From: Trichoplax sp. H2
Taxonomy: Eukaryota > Placozoa > Uniplacotomia > Trichoplacea
Length of the DNA stretch: 64,000 bases
Direction of reading: 5' to 3'
NCBI GenBank assembly: GCA_003344405.1
Contig: NOWV01000169.1
Location: 1 to 64,000, forward strand
Below, in pieces: positions 26,844 to 38,199 of the stretch. The position numbers and the translations under genes were made by a program. The notes beneath the pieces are model-generated. The model was not told where the DNA came from. It searched no databases and was given only the letters and a program-made list of their open reading frames with translations. Position 1 is the first letter of the stretch. Each line of letters begins with the position of its first letter.

Positions 26844-27645
26844 GTTCGAAGGTTTAAACTTTAAAATATCAATAAATGCTCTTTAACTGTGGATACAGTG
26901 CAGTCATCGCAGTTTAACTTAAAAAACGATCTTTTTCTACGTCTACACGGGCATACAGTACTGTACCGGGCAAGGGCAAAGCTAGTTCGTACTGTACAAA
27001 CTGGAAAGAGAAGAGTGACAACGCTTTGTACAGTACTGTACTGTACAGTACTACAGTATGAGTACAGTACTCCTGTTCATGGTTGTACAGTATACAGTGC
27101 AGTACATGTACTGTACAGGTAAATTATTCGGTTTAGCGCTGCTCGCCATTTAGCAATACTGTACAGTACAGTACTGTATTCTCCGCATTGTCGATCTGCA
27201 TGGACTCTTCCGTACTGTCGTGAAACTCCGCTAGCCAGTGTCCTTTATCGGGTTGAGTCCTGTCAGGAATTAAGGCATTATCATTGCATTTGTATGAATG
27301 GCACATTAGGCTAACCAGGTGTTTGCTGGCTGGGTGGCCTAATTCACACAAGTGACAAGTGTGTACAGTACTGTAAAGTACTGTACTGTACTGTACTGTA
27401 CAGTGTGTATCAAAGTACTGTATTTTGTTACTTTGAAAAGCATCAACCAGTGATCTTAATAAGCAAATACTGATTAAAAGTTGTTACATTCCATGTTCAT
27501 TGTACAGTACTGTACAGTCTGTACTGCAATTATACAGTAAGTTGCAAACTCTTCGAACTCTGCAAGGACCTCGGGCAGAAAGAAAGAATCCTTCAATAAT
27601 TATAATTAATTAAAGTTGAAGAGAAAGTATAATTGTAAACTCGCA
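26844..27645. promoter_or_regulatory. Divergent intergenic region BOD1-like/COX15 with GTAC arrays
   Basis: Start codons face away from each other across 802 bp. Arrays of TACTG/CAGTA lie at about 26954-26970, 26988-27120, 27158-27182, 27361-27425 and 27500-27540. The unique DNA at 27183-27355 is comparatively GC-rich and open on the minus strand for 72 codons, but resembles no known protein. Confidence 0.6.
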
Positions 27646-30415
27646 ATGTCATCCAAGTTGCTTTCCAGGGCAGCATTTCTCCGTGGTCAAGTGCGTGCAC
27701 GTACGACTGTTTCACTATTTATTTATTTCAATGATCTTTAACTATAATAACCGACTTTCATTGCCAAGAGCGATATTTGCAAGATTACTCGAGCGTGATA
27801 CGAGTACAGCAATACGAGCTTACTCGTGCAGCATTTTAAAATAAATAAAATGAAATTAAAATTAATCATTAAACATCTATTGGATGCGTAAGCTCTCTTG
27901 TTTTGCAACACACTACAGTACGATTTTGTATAATTAACAGCGGTTTTTTTCCATTGTATACGGGTTACTTTATAGATTTTTCAAATATCTCGTATTCCGA
28001 AAGTCACTTCTCAATTATGTACAGATTACTTCCGAATTCGTTTAACTTTGAGGAAGGTACAATTCCAATGTTCTACCTATACAACATTTTGTGCTAGTTA
28101 TGATGTACAGTATCAGCTTTTTCTTACAGAATTTTTCTAACCAAAATCAAAAAGAAACTGATCAGTATTTGAATGCTTGCTCTTATAGGGATTTTGTAAC
28201 AAAATTGGTAAGACACGAGATCTCGGGGCATCGGATAAAATCATTGGGTACTGGTTGTTAGGATGTTCCGGATTAGTTTTTGGAGCCGTTATTCTTGGTG
28301 GAATAACCCGTTTGACAGAATCTGGATTGTCTATGGTTAGATGGCATATTATCAAAGGTATGAAACCCCCAAGTTGTCATGAGGAATGGTTAAAGGAGTT
28401 TGAGACTTACAAGTTGTATCCGGAATACAAATTGTAAGTATGTTACTAGATCTTCAGATATGTAATTCAAACTTTTACAGTAATATTTATGTTTTAAATT
28501 AACTGTAAATTCGCTATTGATCCAATAGATATCAGGGTTGGTGTACTAAATCTTTTTAAAGAATAATTTGTTTATGATTATAGCTCGATCATATGAGCGT
28601 ACCTTTATAATATAATAATAAAGCAGAAAAGGAAATGTTAATCTTCTGTTCACTAAAGTAGTATGCAATAACTTTTCTTATTAAATTAGTGGAATACTAC
28701 AGTAGGCACGATAGTATCTCATTCGCGAAGCTTCGATTTGGCTTAGTATGCTTTACAGTTCTATAAACATGGTCATCTGTTTCTGTACTATACGGTAGCT
28801 GATGCTTGTAAATAAATATAAATTAAATATAATGGTGAATGGACAGTAACAAGGAATTTCGTACTCATGGTAACAGTGATAACATGCCAATAAGCTTTTT
28901 GGGTTGATAAAAAAGTGTCATATCATTTCGTTTGATTTAAATGGGATTTAAGCTTACTGTAATTCACTTTATAACTATGATAAAGTATTGCATTTACAGT
29001 TAGATTTGTGATGTAAAATTTTTTGGTATTTATTTCTTACAGCTCGAAACATAATATTACGCTGGAAGAATTCAAACGAATCTTTTACATGGAATATTTG
29101 CATAGAATGTGGGGTCGCTTAATTGGAGTTGCTTTCGCGGTACCAGCGGTATATTTCTTAAGTAGAGGACGAATCTCGAAGGCTATGAAACCTAGACTCG
29201 CTATATATTTTTCTTTGCTAGTTTTTCAGGTATTAACGTATAAATTTTATTCTCGTCCTAAACGCTACATGAACTGCAAATTGTTCATAATGTGGTTAAT
29301 GAGCATTTCTAATGCTGCTACCTCAGGGTTTACTTGGATGGCATATGGTCAAAAGTGGTTTAGTGGAGGATAATCGGACACGTAGTATACCTCGTGTGAG
29401 TCAGTATAGACTTATGGCTCATCTAGGGTCAGCTTTTCTGTTGTATGCCGGCTTATTTTGGAGTGGACTATCGTATCTTATCAAGCCTAAACAAGTATGG
29501 TTTGTTCGCTTTTGATCCTGAAATCTATATATTGATACGAACATTTGCATTTATTGAAATCTAGTTATCAGAGAGCCCAAAATTAAAAGCGCTGCGAATT
29601 CTAAGCCATGGAAATTTAGGAATAATTTTTACCACAGTTTTAGCCGGTTAGAATTTACAATTTGTTTAGAGTTTCAGGGTTCTATATATGGATCTCTCTA
29701 GATAATAATTAAACTTTCACAGTTGTTTGATACCTGCGGTAAACTTAATGCATTCTACATCACTACAATCCTTGTTGAGAGTAGGTGCAATTGTGGCTGG
29801 TTTGGATGCCGGCTTGGTGTATAACTCATTTCCAAAAATGGCTGGTAAGTGGATACCCGAAGACATTATGGCCATCTCGCCAAAATGGAGAAATTTTACG
29901 GAAAACTCAACAACTGCTCAATTCACCCATCGTGTTCTAGTTAGTTCTTAACGTCTTAATGTCCTATTATAAATAATTGGTCATAGTAAATGCTTCAATG
30001 AGCAAGAATATAACAGTGCATATTAGATTGATACTGGCTATGTACGTATGTATTTACTGATCTAATATACACGAAATTTTGATTTAGGGTCTAACAACTC
30101 TTACAAGTATTTTTGGTTTATGGTGCTTTGCCAGGCCATTGACGTTACCGAGGCGAGCTCGTCTAGCGACGAACTGCTTATTAGCTATGTCTGGAGTGCA
30201 GGTAAATACTACATAAATCATTTCAAATAATTATAACTATACTTACCGAATTTAATCATTTTTTAATTATAATAAACTCAAAGGTTTCACTGGGAATTAC
30301 TACGCTGCTGTACTATGTACCAACCCCGTTAGCAGCTTCCCATCAAGCTGGCTCATTGCTTTTATTTACGAATGCGTTATGGCTTGCGTACGAACTGAGA
30401 AAGATGAAATTTTAA
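27646..30415 (+). CDS. COX15: Heme A synthase COX15
   Basis: COX15 oxidises the C8 methyl of heme O to heme A in the mitochondrial inner membrane, supplying cytochrome c oxidase. Exons: 27646-27690, 28189-28433, 29043-29229, 29327-29494, 29574-29646, 29782-29939, 30088-30201, 30284-30415, giving 373 residues (human 410). Exon 1 encodes a short Arg/Ser-rich presequence ([15 protein letters not shown]). Family blocks are [82 protein letters not shown] and [14 protein letters not shown]. The heme-ligand histidines (EYLH, LMAHL, FTHR, AASHQ) are all present. A poly(A) signal lies at 30510. The presequence is shorter than in vertebrates, so an extra upstream exon cannot be excluded. Confidence 0.95.
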
Positions 30416-31022
30416 ATCTCTTTCTATATAAATCATGCAGCTTCTACCGAAGATGGATGTTAATTGTAGCGGAAATCTAAGTAGTCTGCGTGCAAGCTTA
30501 GATTCATACAATAAACTGAATCATCTTTTCGTCTGATAGGTCGGTGAAAAGTAGCCGAAAAGATAAATTTATTTATTGTCTTAAAAAATCTGATGGGTTG
30601 TGTAATAGAACAGATACACATTAGAGAAGTTTAATGGTTATCACTCTCATGAGAACCTTTTTAGGCTATCTACAAGAAATAGCTGGGATGGGTAAATTAT
30701 AAAGAGTCAAGGAGTTATCATACAGTGAATTAATTCGCACTTTTAAAATATCGAAATCGTAATTAGATGAATGTAAAACTTTATTATAGATCACTGATAG
30801 ATTATAGTTATAAATATTAAAACTTTTGAATACAATTTAAAGATTTTTAAATTCGGATATACATCTGAAACGTAGGAGAGATGTATAAAAATTTACCATA
30901 AATCTTCATAAAGAGTGGTACGGTATTATTTGCACGCGTCTATATGACATAACCAGATATACATCATGAATGATTAGAGCCTTGTAATCAATGCAACAAG
31001 CTTGTAACTTATTTCTACATTG
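30416..31022. other. Tail-to-tail interval COX15/MAEA
   Basis: 607 bp with no coding signal and no GTAC arrays. COX15's AATAAA (30510-30515) and the complement of MAEA's likely AATAAA (30568-30573) are only about 55 bp apart, so the two 3' UTRs probably meet or overlap. Confidence 0.6.
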
Positions 31023-34000
31023 TTATAGTAAAAATACTCGTTTTAATTCGCTAAACGGGTAACTAGTATTAGTTCGTGGACAGATTACTGTTCCATGGTT
31101 AGAATCGGCTAATTTCAGTAGAGCCTGTATAAACATATGAAGTCAAAAAGCTCACGACAAATCACAAGAAATTCTAATCTTTGGCATAAATAAAACCATC
31201 AAGGAAATTCAATTATTTTTCGTTATGTCGCACCTTCTCGCTGTAAACCATTCCATTTGGCAACATCATTGGAGGATTGTTACCATTCATTTCTTCGCCA
31301 CTTATTCTGCATACCAAGCGTGAGTGAGAACAGTGCGAAAATGGCAGAGTTCGAGCTATTTCATTGAAGTTACTGCTACATATTGGACATTGCAAACTCT
31401 TCTTGTTTTCGTCGTAGCAGTCACTGTGCATCCGTAGTTAAGGAACTAAAATCTTGCAGTAGCAATCTTTACTGTTATAAAATATATCTTATGCAGTAAC
31501 TTCAGTACAATTTACAGCTTTTTAACTTAAGTAAATACAGTACAACAATATAGCTAAAACTGCGTAATGTTGACATATGATACGGAGTTTTTAAAGACGC
31601 CAGACCAACTTGAAGGATAACAGAGAACATTGATCGTTCTTTAAGTTGATACAAGGAAAAAATATCATCCCGAAACTGTCGCAGTAACATTTTCCATCGC
31701 TGTGGATCATACATATCCTAAAGAACAATATCATTATTTTACAACAAACACAGCACTGAGTTGCTTCATGGTACCGTAATGTACATATTTCTTTACAAAA
31801 TTTTGCTGACGAAAAGAATCATACCAGGACTACTGAAGATAAAGAGTCGTTTTCTGTCTCCCTTTTGCTTCAGTAGTCCCTGCCGTATGCAGCGTGATAC
31901 GGGTGCAGTTATAGTGTTTAAATATAGGCCTATGACATAAAGTATACTAAACTATCAGCTGTATGTACACATGTGTTTCCAGATACCAATTTACTGTTAC
32001 GTACAAATCAGAGTCGACTATGGGTACAATTGTACTTCGTGCAGTCATTAGGAAATGATAGTAAGGTTAAGGGCAGAAAAGATACATAGACAATAGATTA
32101 TTACAGTATAACTGTAGCTTGCAAGTGAAAGCGAAGGAAATAGTAAATATTTTCTAAAAGAAAGTGCGATGAAGTGTATGATGGTATTGATATCAAGACA
32201 GCATACACGATCATAAACGTACTTGGTACGGTTGACAATTGGTATCTATCTGAAAAGCCAATAACCCCATTGCACGCTTCATTAAGTCACAGCTGCTTGA
32301 ATCTATATTAGAAAAGTGTCGCCTTGCGTACCTGCATATTGATCAATAATTCATACTTTTAATTGCAGATTACACTATATGTGGTCAAACATGAAGATAG
32401 TATTGTAATATACGCTATACTCATTGCTTACTTTACTGCATCTAATCGCTTTCCTTCCCGGATGAGTTCGATAAATTCTTGCATTCGTAAATTAAACTCT
32501 AACGTGCTCTAAACGTGATGTAATTCCGTTTTGTAATCATTATAAAAACAAACCCGTATAAATAGGTATAAAGTGAAATCGTGGTACCAATAAATGAACG
32601 ATACTAGCCTAGCATACTTATATTCAATTCTACGTACAGTACCTTAATTTTTTTTAATCTGGACCTATTATCAATACACCAGTTTAAGCATAAAGTGATA
32701 TTATTAGCTTGCAAGGAAGCTTCAATTTTTCGCGCAACGGTGAAGATTTCGATGTTGCACAGCCCCTAAAATTAGTAATGTTAAAATAAAAATCTTTAGG
32801 ATAAAGCTACGAAAATTAACTACTTAATTAGTAAACACTGGCAAGCATCTTACTACGATGTCAATTACAGCTAGGCGCAATAATTACTTAATAGTTCGTT
32901 AACTGAACAGCACATTGCTGTATATTGCATCAAACCTCAATATCAGATTCTTCCATGAGATCAATTGCAGCCTTGTAATATCCTTGTCGTAATAGATGAT
33001 CAACTATAAAACGATTGCAGCGTTTCCTCTGCCACATAGTAACTGTAAAATCATTTTCAGGCAAATCTTTCCTGACTTGATCCATTCTATCTTGCAAATG
33101 GCTAATTCTTAATTTACAGTTCTTAATACATCCTTGCTCTTGCTGGTAACAATCATCAGCCTTTAGGAATAAAGGATTATTAGTTGTTGAACAGTGAGAT
33201 CTTTAGCGATATGAATACTGTCTAAATATAACAAAATTTAGCTCCTTCTCTTAAACATTTTAATTAACCTTTCTTTTCAAAGCAGTTAGTTTCTGAACAA
33301 CACCTCCTAGAAAATCGGCGACTGAATCGATAGACTGGTTCTGTGAATCTGAAGAGCAATGTAGTATATCATTACTTCCTCCTAACACATTAGCAACTTC
33401 TCTATCGATTGCCTTTTGAGCAGTTCTGAATTTCTTGTTGAGGATCTCGTACGGTACCTAAGTAACGGTAGTTTATTTACAGTTAATAAGTTAAAAGTAA
33501 TACCAGTATAGCTTATAGCTAGCTATCGGATACTGACAATAACAGTACTTCCGATCCTAGAGAAATCATCTACGATCTGTAGTGTACATTCGTAACGTTA
33601 ACGACTACCATATCTTTGGCCGTAAGGTGATATACAGCTTATTAAGTGTAAATAATGGCATGAGTATAATAATTTTTACACTTTTTTTACTGTGATTTTA
33701 AACAGGATTCTTTCATCACACTGGCACAGTATTTGGATCATATGCAAGTATTTATTTTATATGTAGTGCTGGTATAAAATTACGAACTGCATTGTCTACA
33801 AAATAACCAGAACCAGCGAAAGACGCCAAAAACTCTGTATTAACCTACGTGTAATTGTTATTACAGGTAATTGAAATTTTTGGCAGTAAGCGGAACAAAT
33901 GTCGGACGATTTGGTACAGTGTTAATTTTCATATTTAGTATAATAATATAGCAAGTAAAGAAAGTACTGCGAACAAAACATTCAACCATTCTACCATCAA

Positions 34001-34189
34001 AAGCAATTGTCGTCCATCTGCACTTACTTTACTGCACTAAATAGCAAAGGAGTAACTGGTTTATAAAATTTCTCGTACAGCAGATTAATTATATAGTTAT
34101 CCGTTCATTGCAGTTCCTACTTTTAATGTTGAATGTTCCAGGGCTCGGATGTCAGGATATTCCCTCCTTGCAGCTTCTTTATCAACCAT
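31023..34189 (-). CDS. MAEA: MAEA, catalytic-module subunit of the CTLH/GID E3 ligase
   Basis: MAEA pairs with RMND5 to form the RING core of the CTLH ubiquitin ligase. Exons (5' to 3'): 34189-34121, 33457-33269, 33160-32936, 32765-32643, 32508-32432, 32331-32223, 31717-31584, 31423-31234, 31124-31023, giving 405 residues (human 396). The N-terminal coiled coil begins [14 protein letters not shown]. LisH is seen as [22 protein letters not shown] spans GLCNIEIF to [22 protein letters not shown] includes [10 protein letters not shown], and the RING-like end has [36 protein letters not shown] and VICPRTN. The last 34 codons lie in a separate exon after a GTGCGA donor. Stopping at 31213 would wrongly truncate the RING. 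It faces DAPIT across a gapped, duplicated promoter region. Confidence 0.95.
31825..31882. repeat. Hairpin with GGACTACT arms (MAEA intron 7)
   Basis: CAGGACTACTGAAG (31825-31838) and CTTCAGTAGTCCCTG (31868-31882) are complementary. The arm sequence resembles hairpins at 34624-34680 and 19321-19340, which suggests a small family. Confidence 0.65.
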
Positions 34190-34623
34190 CTCTTTTCAAG
34201 ATTCCTTACTGGCAGTCTCTTAAGATTCCTATTTGCTAAAATGCCTGAAGTACAATCACTGTCAGAATCTTAGAAAAGGTGCATCACGAAATGACGCTTG
34301 TGTTATTCTTACACTGTACTGTACGTACGTACTGTACAGTACTATCGTACAGTATTAGTACAGCGTAACTCCATTTTATTGATAAACAAATCCAATACAG
34401 TATACAGTACAGTACAGTACAAGTACAGTACAGTGTACATGCTACTGTAGCCAGCCAACTTGGTGGCTACTTTTGATAGCTTGTCAGCAGTCAGCACTAC
34501 TACAGTAAGTACAGTACTACAATTACCGACGTGCACTCGAACCAAAGAGTGGTGTCAATGTAGTTAAAATGGCTAGCAAAAAGTCGACCTATTTTTCTAT
34601 ACGATATTGATGCGGTCTTGAAG

Positions 34624-34680
34624 CATGGAATACTAGAAGAAGAAGGCAGGGTCTCCTTCGTTTTCTTCTAGTAGTCCATG
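34624..34680. repeat. Hairpin, CATGGAATACTAGAAGAA arms
   Basis: The left arm (34624-34646) and right arm (34655-34680) pair over about 20 positions. The right arm ends TAGTAGTCCATG, which also occurs next to GCTGCTAGAAGAAGACTC at 35718-35753 and in the duplicate at 37011-37041. Confidence 0.7.
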
Positions 34681-34744
34681 GTCTTTTTCAAAATGTGCCA
34701 TGTACATTGTACGGTATACCAGGCCAGGGTAACAGAAAGAAAGA

Positions 34745-34909
34745 GGGATTGTTAACGATTTTCATTGAAAAATGTGATCGCTGACTGTTTTGCTAGTCAT
34801 TTCGCTATATCGGAAGACTGGAACCGTATACTATGCGTAACCAACATGGTAGCTACTTCGGACTTCGGAGCATAGCCGTAAACAGTACTGTACTGTACTG
34901 TACTGTATA
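34745..34909 (+). repeat. Duplicated block P, copy 1
   Basis: 165 bp nearly identical to 35166-35330, with two substitutions noticed. The second copy starts exactly at the end of the first N gap. Confidence 0.9.
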
Positions 34910-34912
34910 CGT

Positions 34913-35145
34913 ACAATCGTCGTACAAGTTAGACGGTAAGCCTCTTTGATGAAAGTAATAGTAATTTAGTGTACTGTACTGTACAGTTCGAAACTGACGC
35001 ACGGGATATACGATTGTACTGTATACTGGAGTTTCTAACCTTAAAATAGCTGAAAAGCTGACATTTGCATATATTAGAAAAATTAAAATTTTAATTTAAT
35101 AATGTAATATTTTTGATTGAAATCCAAGTTGTGTACTTTTTAAGG
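34913..35145 (+). repeat. Copy of the WDR6 upstream sequence (block S)
   Basis: Matches 57548-57785 apart from small indels within GTAC runs and a single-base change (ATATTTTTGATTG versus ATATATTTGATTG). It is the outer part of the left arm of the 525-bp palindrome, and stops at the N gap just as the palindrome would continue inward. Confidence 0.9.
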
Positions 35146-35165
35146 NNNNNNNNNNNNNNNNNNNN
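35146..35165. other. Assembly gap (20 N)
   Basis: Twenty N. The left flank ends inside a palindrome arm and the right flank restarts a block already present 420 bp upstream, so the true distance and order are unknown. Confidence 0.98.
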
Positions 35166-35356
35166 GGGATTGTTAACGATTTTCATTGAAAAATGTGATG
35201 GCTGACTGTTCTGCTAGTCATTTCGCTATATCGGAAGACTGGAACCGTATACTATGCGTAACCAACATGGTAGCTACTTCGGACTTCGGAGCATAGCCGT
35301 AAACAGTACTGTACTGTACTGTACTGTATAGTACGGAATATACTGTGTACAGTGTA

Positions 35357-36230
35357 CAGTACTGTATGTATCATTTCATATCATATGCGTTCACTATCTT
35401 TCAATATTGGCTGGCAGGGGGATTTTGGGAGAGAAGTATAAATTTTTTCATGAGTAGGCCCTGTTTACTGTACGTATGACTTTTAAATTGCTTCGTTTAG
35501 AACTTCAAACTGATGTAGGTGAGGCTTACAATGATCTTAAGAGTCACTTTGGCTGGTTTCAGGGGAAGCCTAGAGTAACATTATCGTAAACCGTCAGCAA
35601 AGCGACGGGAGTTTGTACTAGTGTTAATAAAAAAAATAAAATGTTGAACCTCCAGGTTTATCATGGACAGAAACATACTGTAGTATGCTTACTACTGTAC
35701 AGTACAGTACAGTACTGTACCATAGGCTGCTAGAAGAAGACTCTAGTAGTCCATGGCGGTAAAGCTTACTGTACAGTACTGTACAGTGTACAGTACAGTA
35801 CAGTACAGTACAGTACATAAGTGCGGATGCTAACTACCTTAGGCGGGTTGGTGTTTAGTACCGTGTTACTACTGTACCGTAGCAAAGACTGCTTGAGTTA
35901 GTGAAGTTGAGTCATCGCACGTGTGATGATGATACGGTGTATTAGGCACCGTACACTAGAGTACTGTACTTTACTGTACTGTACAGTACAGTGCATCTAG
36001 TGTTGTTTAATTAACTAATACTGTACAGTACAGCAAACCAGATTCCTCAACCTCAATCGCACTTCTATTTAATGTCAACTGAAATTACGGTACTGTACTG
36101 TACAGGTTCGAAACTATACTGCACTAACGGCAAACGGCAGTGCAGAACTTTACAAACGTTAGAAGATTTTTTTTAGAGTTGGGACATCATTATTATATCG
36201 TGCTATGTCGGAAGCAGGCCCTCCACAACA
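35357..36230 (+). repeat. Duplicated block Q, copy 1 (with partial DAPIT exon 1)
   Basis: Matches 36658-37484 almost base for base outside the GTAC arrays, whose unit numbers differ. The block ends with the first 26 bases of DAPIT exon 1 (ATG at 36205) and is cut by the second gap. The fragment is not a usable gene. Confidence 0.9.
35583..35635 (+). repeat. Dispersed repeat family, copy c (3' core only)
   Basis: Carries CCGTCAGCAAAGCGACGG and the terminal TACTAGT, without the upstream body. The copy at 36889-36943 is the same element in the duplicated block Q. Confidence 0.8.
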
Positions 36231-36250
36231 NNNNNNNNNNNNNNNNNNNN
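36231..36250. other. Assembly gap (20 N)
   Basis: Twenty N. The left flank breaks off within DAPIT exon 1 and the right flank begins within a copy of WDR6 intron 1/exon 1 sequence. The two flanks are not naturally adjacent in any intact copy seen here. Confidence 0.98.
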
Positions 36251-36613
36251 TATATATAATAATGTACCGGCCAGTAAATGAGATGATTGCAAGAAATGAA
36301 TGGCGGTTATTGGAGATGATATTGCTAACTGCTTGGCAATCACTTCTTTGGCCATTACTCTTGCATTAGTGTCTAGTATTCAGTAGTACACCAAAAGTTT
36401 TTACTAGATGCTGCAGCAGTGTGTCGTATACTACTGTGCAGTATATAGCAATTGGCTCTTTATGTTTTTATTACTTTTTATTGCAGTATTTAGTATTATT
36501 AAGTAATTTTATTATTGTAGTATTGACAGACCGCGACATATATACAGTTGTTTAATAAAGTAATATACCATCATTTTCAGATGGGTGTCCGGCCATCCGT
36601 TTTCACGTGACGT
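36251..36613 (-). pseudogene. Orphan copy of WDR6 exon 1 and its upstream DNA (block R)
   Basis: Matches 57192-57540 at about 97%. It includes the WDR6 start codon, all 29 first-exon codons (MAKEVIAKQLAISSPITAIH and onward) and the GTACAT donor, on the minus strand. No further WDR6 exons follow because the N gap begins. It is either a recent segmental duplication or misplaced sequence. The open frame is intact but cannot encode WDR6 here. Confidence 0.85.
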
Positions 36614-37458
36614 ACTGTACATTCGTACATTGTATAGTACGTAACATACTGTACTGTACACTGTACAGTATGTATCATTTCATATCATATGCGTTCAATA
36701 TCTTTCAATATTGGCTGGCAGGGGGATTTTGGGAGAGAAGTATAAATTTTTTCATGAGTAGGCCCTGTTTACTGTACGTATGACTTTTAAATTGCTTCGT
36801 TTAGAACTTAAACTGATGTAGGTGAGGCTTACAATGATCTTAAGAGTCACTTTGGTTGGTTTCAGGGGAAGCCTAGAGTAACATTATCGTAAACCGTCAG
36901 CAAAGCGACGGGAGTTTGTACTAGTGTTAATAAAAAAAAATAAAATGTTGAACCTCCAGGTTTATCATGGAAAGAAACATAGTATACTTACTACTGTACT
37001 GTACCATAGGCTGCTAGAAGAAGACTCTAGTAGTCCATGGCGGTAAAGCTTACTGTACTGTACTACAGTACATAAGTGCGGATGCTAACTAACTTAGGCG
37101 GGTTGGTGTTAGTACCGTGTTACTACTGTACCGTAGCAAAGACTGCTTGAGTTAGTGAAGTTGAGTCATCGCACGTGTGATGATGATACGGTGTACAGTA
37201 TTAGGCACCGTACACTAGAGTACTGTACTGTACTGTACAGTGCATCTAGTGTTGTTTAATTAACTAATACAGTACAGTACTGTACTGTACAGCAAACCAG
37301 ATTCCTCAACCTCAATCGCACTTCTATTTAAGGTCAACTGAAATTACGGTACTGTACAGGTTCGAAACTATACTGCACTAACAGCAAACGGCAGTGCAGA
37401 ACTTTACAAACGTTAGAAGATTTTTTTTAGAGTTGGGACATCATTATTATATCGTGCT

Positions 37459-38199
37459 ATGTCGGAAGCAGGCCCTCCACAACAGTTTCAAGGTTGGCAG
37501 CGTTATTTTAATTCCAGCACCATAGCTGGTAAAAGAAATGTAAGTATGGTACTGTATGTACGGTACATCTCATATTCTCATTTACGTTGTCACGTTACTG
37601 TACTGTGCTACCGCAAAATTTGTACATACCGAGCTCATTTATATGGTAATACTCGATTGTTTTTGAACATAAACGTGCAATAGGGTTCGGTTAGGGTTAC
37701 TAGCTAAAGGTTACACTGTTTTATACTTTTACACCGTAGTAAAGTAGTAATTCTGAAATTAAAGTCTGACATCGCTTAGAAAGTTCGAAATAGTGTTATT
37801 ATATACTGTAGTTCATCTGCTCTGTTCATGACTGGAGTTTTACGGTAAGTGTCTCACTTTATTAGATCATTTAAATTTTGTTCTGCGGAAAGTTTATATC
37901 AAGATATAGAAAAGTAAATGGTAATGATCTTTAACTTACTACTAGTTAATTCGAAATATATCGAAGCTATAGAAATAAAGTTAATAATATTCGTGTATTG
38001 AACTTCTCAGTAGGCTAGTAATAGCTTATGTTGCTTGATCAATTTATAGTAAACGTGTGCATACGAGTATAAATGAATTACGCATATGTAACTATGGCAG
38101 ATTTCAAGATTCTTAATATTCTGCTTGTAGATCGTTCTTGCTACCTACGGAACTATCTTTGGATTCTATTGCATCTACCGTATGACTAAGAGAAAATAG
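37459..38199 (+). CDS. ATP5MK: DAPIT, ATP synthase membrane subunit k
   Basis: DAPIT is a small inner-membrane subunit of mitochondrial ATP synthase that stabilises dimers. Two exons, 37459-37539 and 38131-38199, join in phase 0 to give 49 residues (human 58). QFQGWQRYFNSSTIAGKRN in exon 1 matches the animal QFTGIKKYFNSYTLTGRMN segment. IVLATYGTIFGFYCIYRM in exon 2 is the single membrane helix, followed by a basic end (TKRK). The GTAAGT donor is at 37540 and the CTTGTAG acceptor before 38131. The protein is shorter at both ends than in vertebrates. The first exon also exists as a 26-bp truncated copy at 36205. Confidence 0.93.

Larger units (their letters stand above)
34190..37458. promoter_or_regulatory. 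Divergent interval MAEA/DAPIT: GTAC arrays, duplications, two gaps
   Basis: The start codons of MAEA (-) and DAPIT (+) are apparently 3.3 kb apart, but the length is inflated by duplicated blocks and two 20-N gaps. GTAC arrays recur throughout (about 34314-34440, 34884-34910, 34970-34990, 35303-35370, 35693-35815, 35958-36030, 36630-36675, 37000-37070, 37195-37365). Apart from copies of first exons of WDR6 and DAPIT, no coding sequence is seen. Confidence 0.65.

Noticed and set aside
27133-27351. 72-codon minus-strand frame with Cys/His (SLMCHSYKCNDN) in the COX15 promoter interval
   Set aside because: No recognisable family, no splice context, and its 3' end runs into a GTAC array. It could be a transposon remnant, but nothing supports a gene.
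31213-31431. MAEA ending at 31213 with a truncated RING (NGMVYS then a short novel tail)
   Set aside because: A GTGCGA donor inside this frame and an exon at 31124-31023 restore the missing ICPRT half of the RING in phase, so the gene is complete.
36105-36120. tRNA B-box-like GGTTCGAAACT (also 37367 and a partial match at 57626)
   Set aside because: No A box, no cloverleaf and no terminator run at the right distance; the motif is simply part of the duplicated promoter block.
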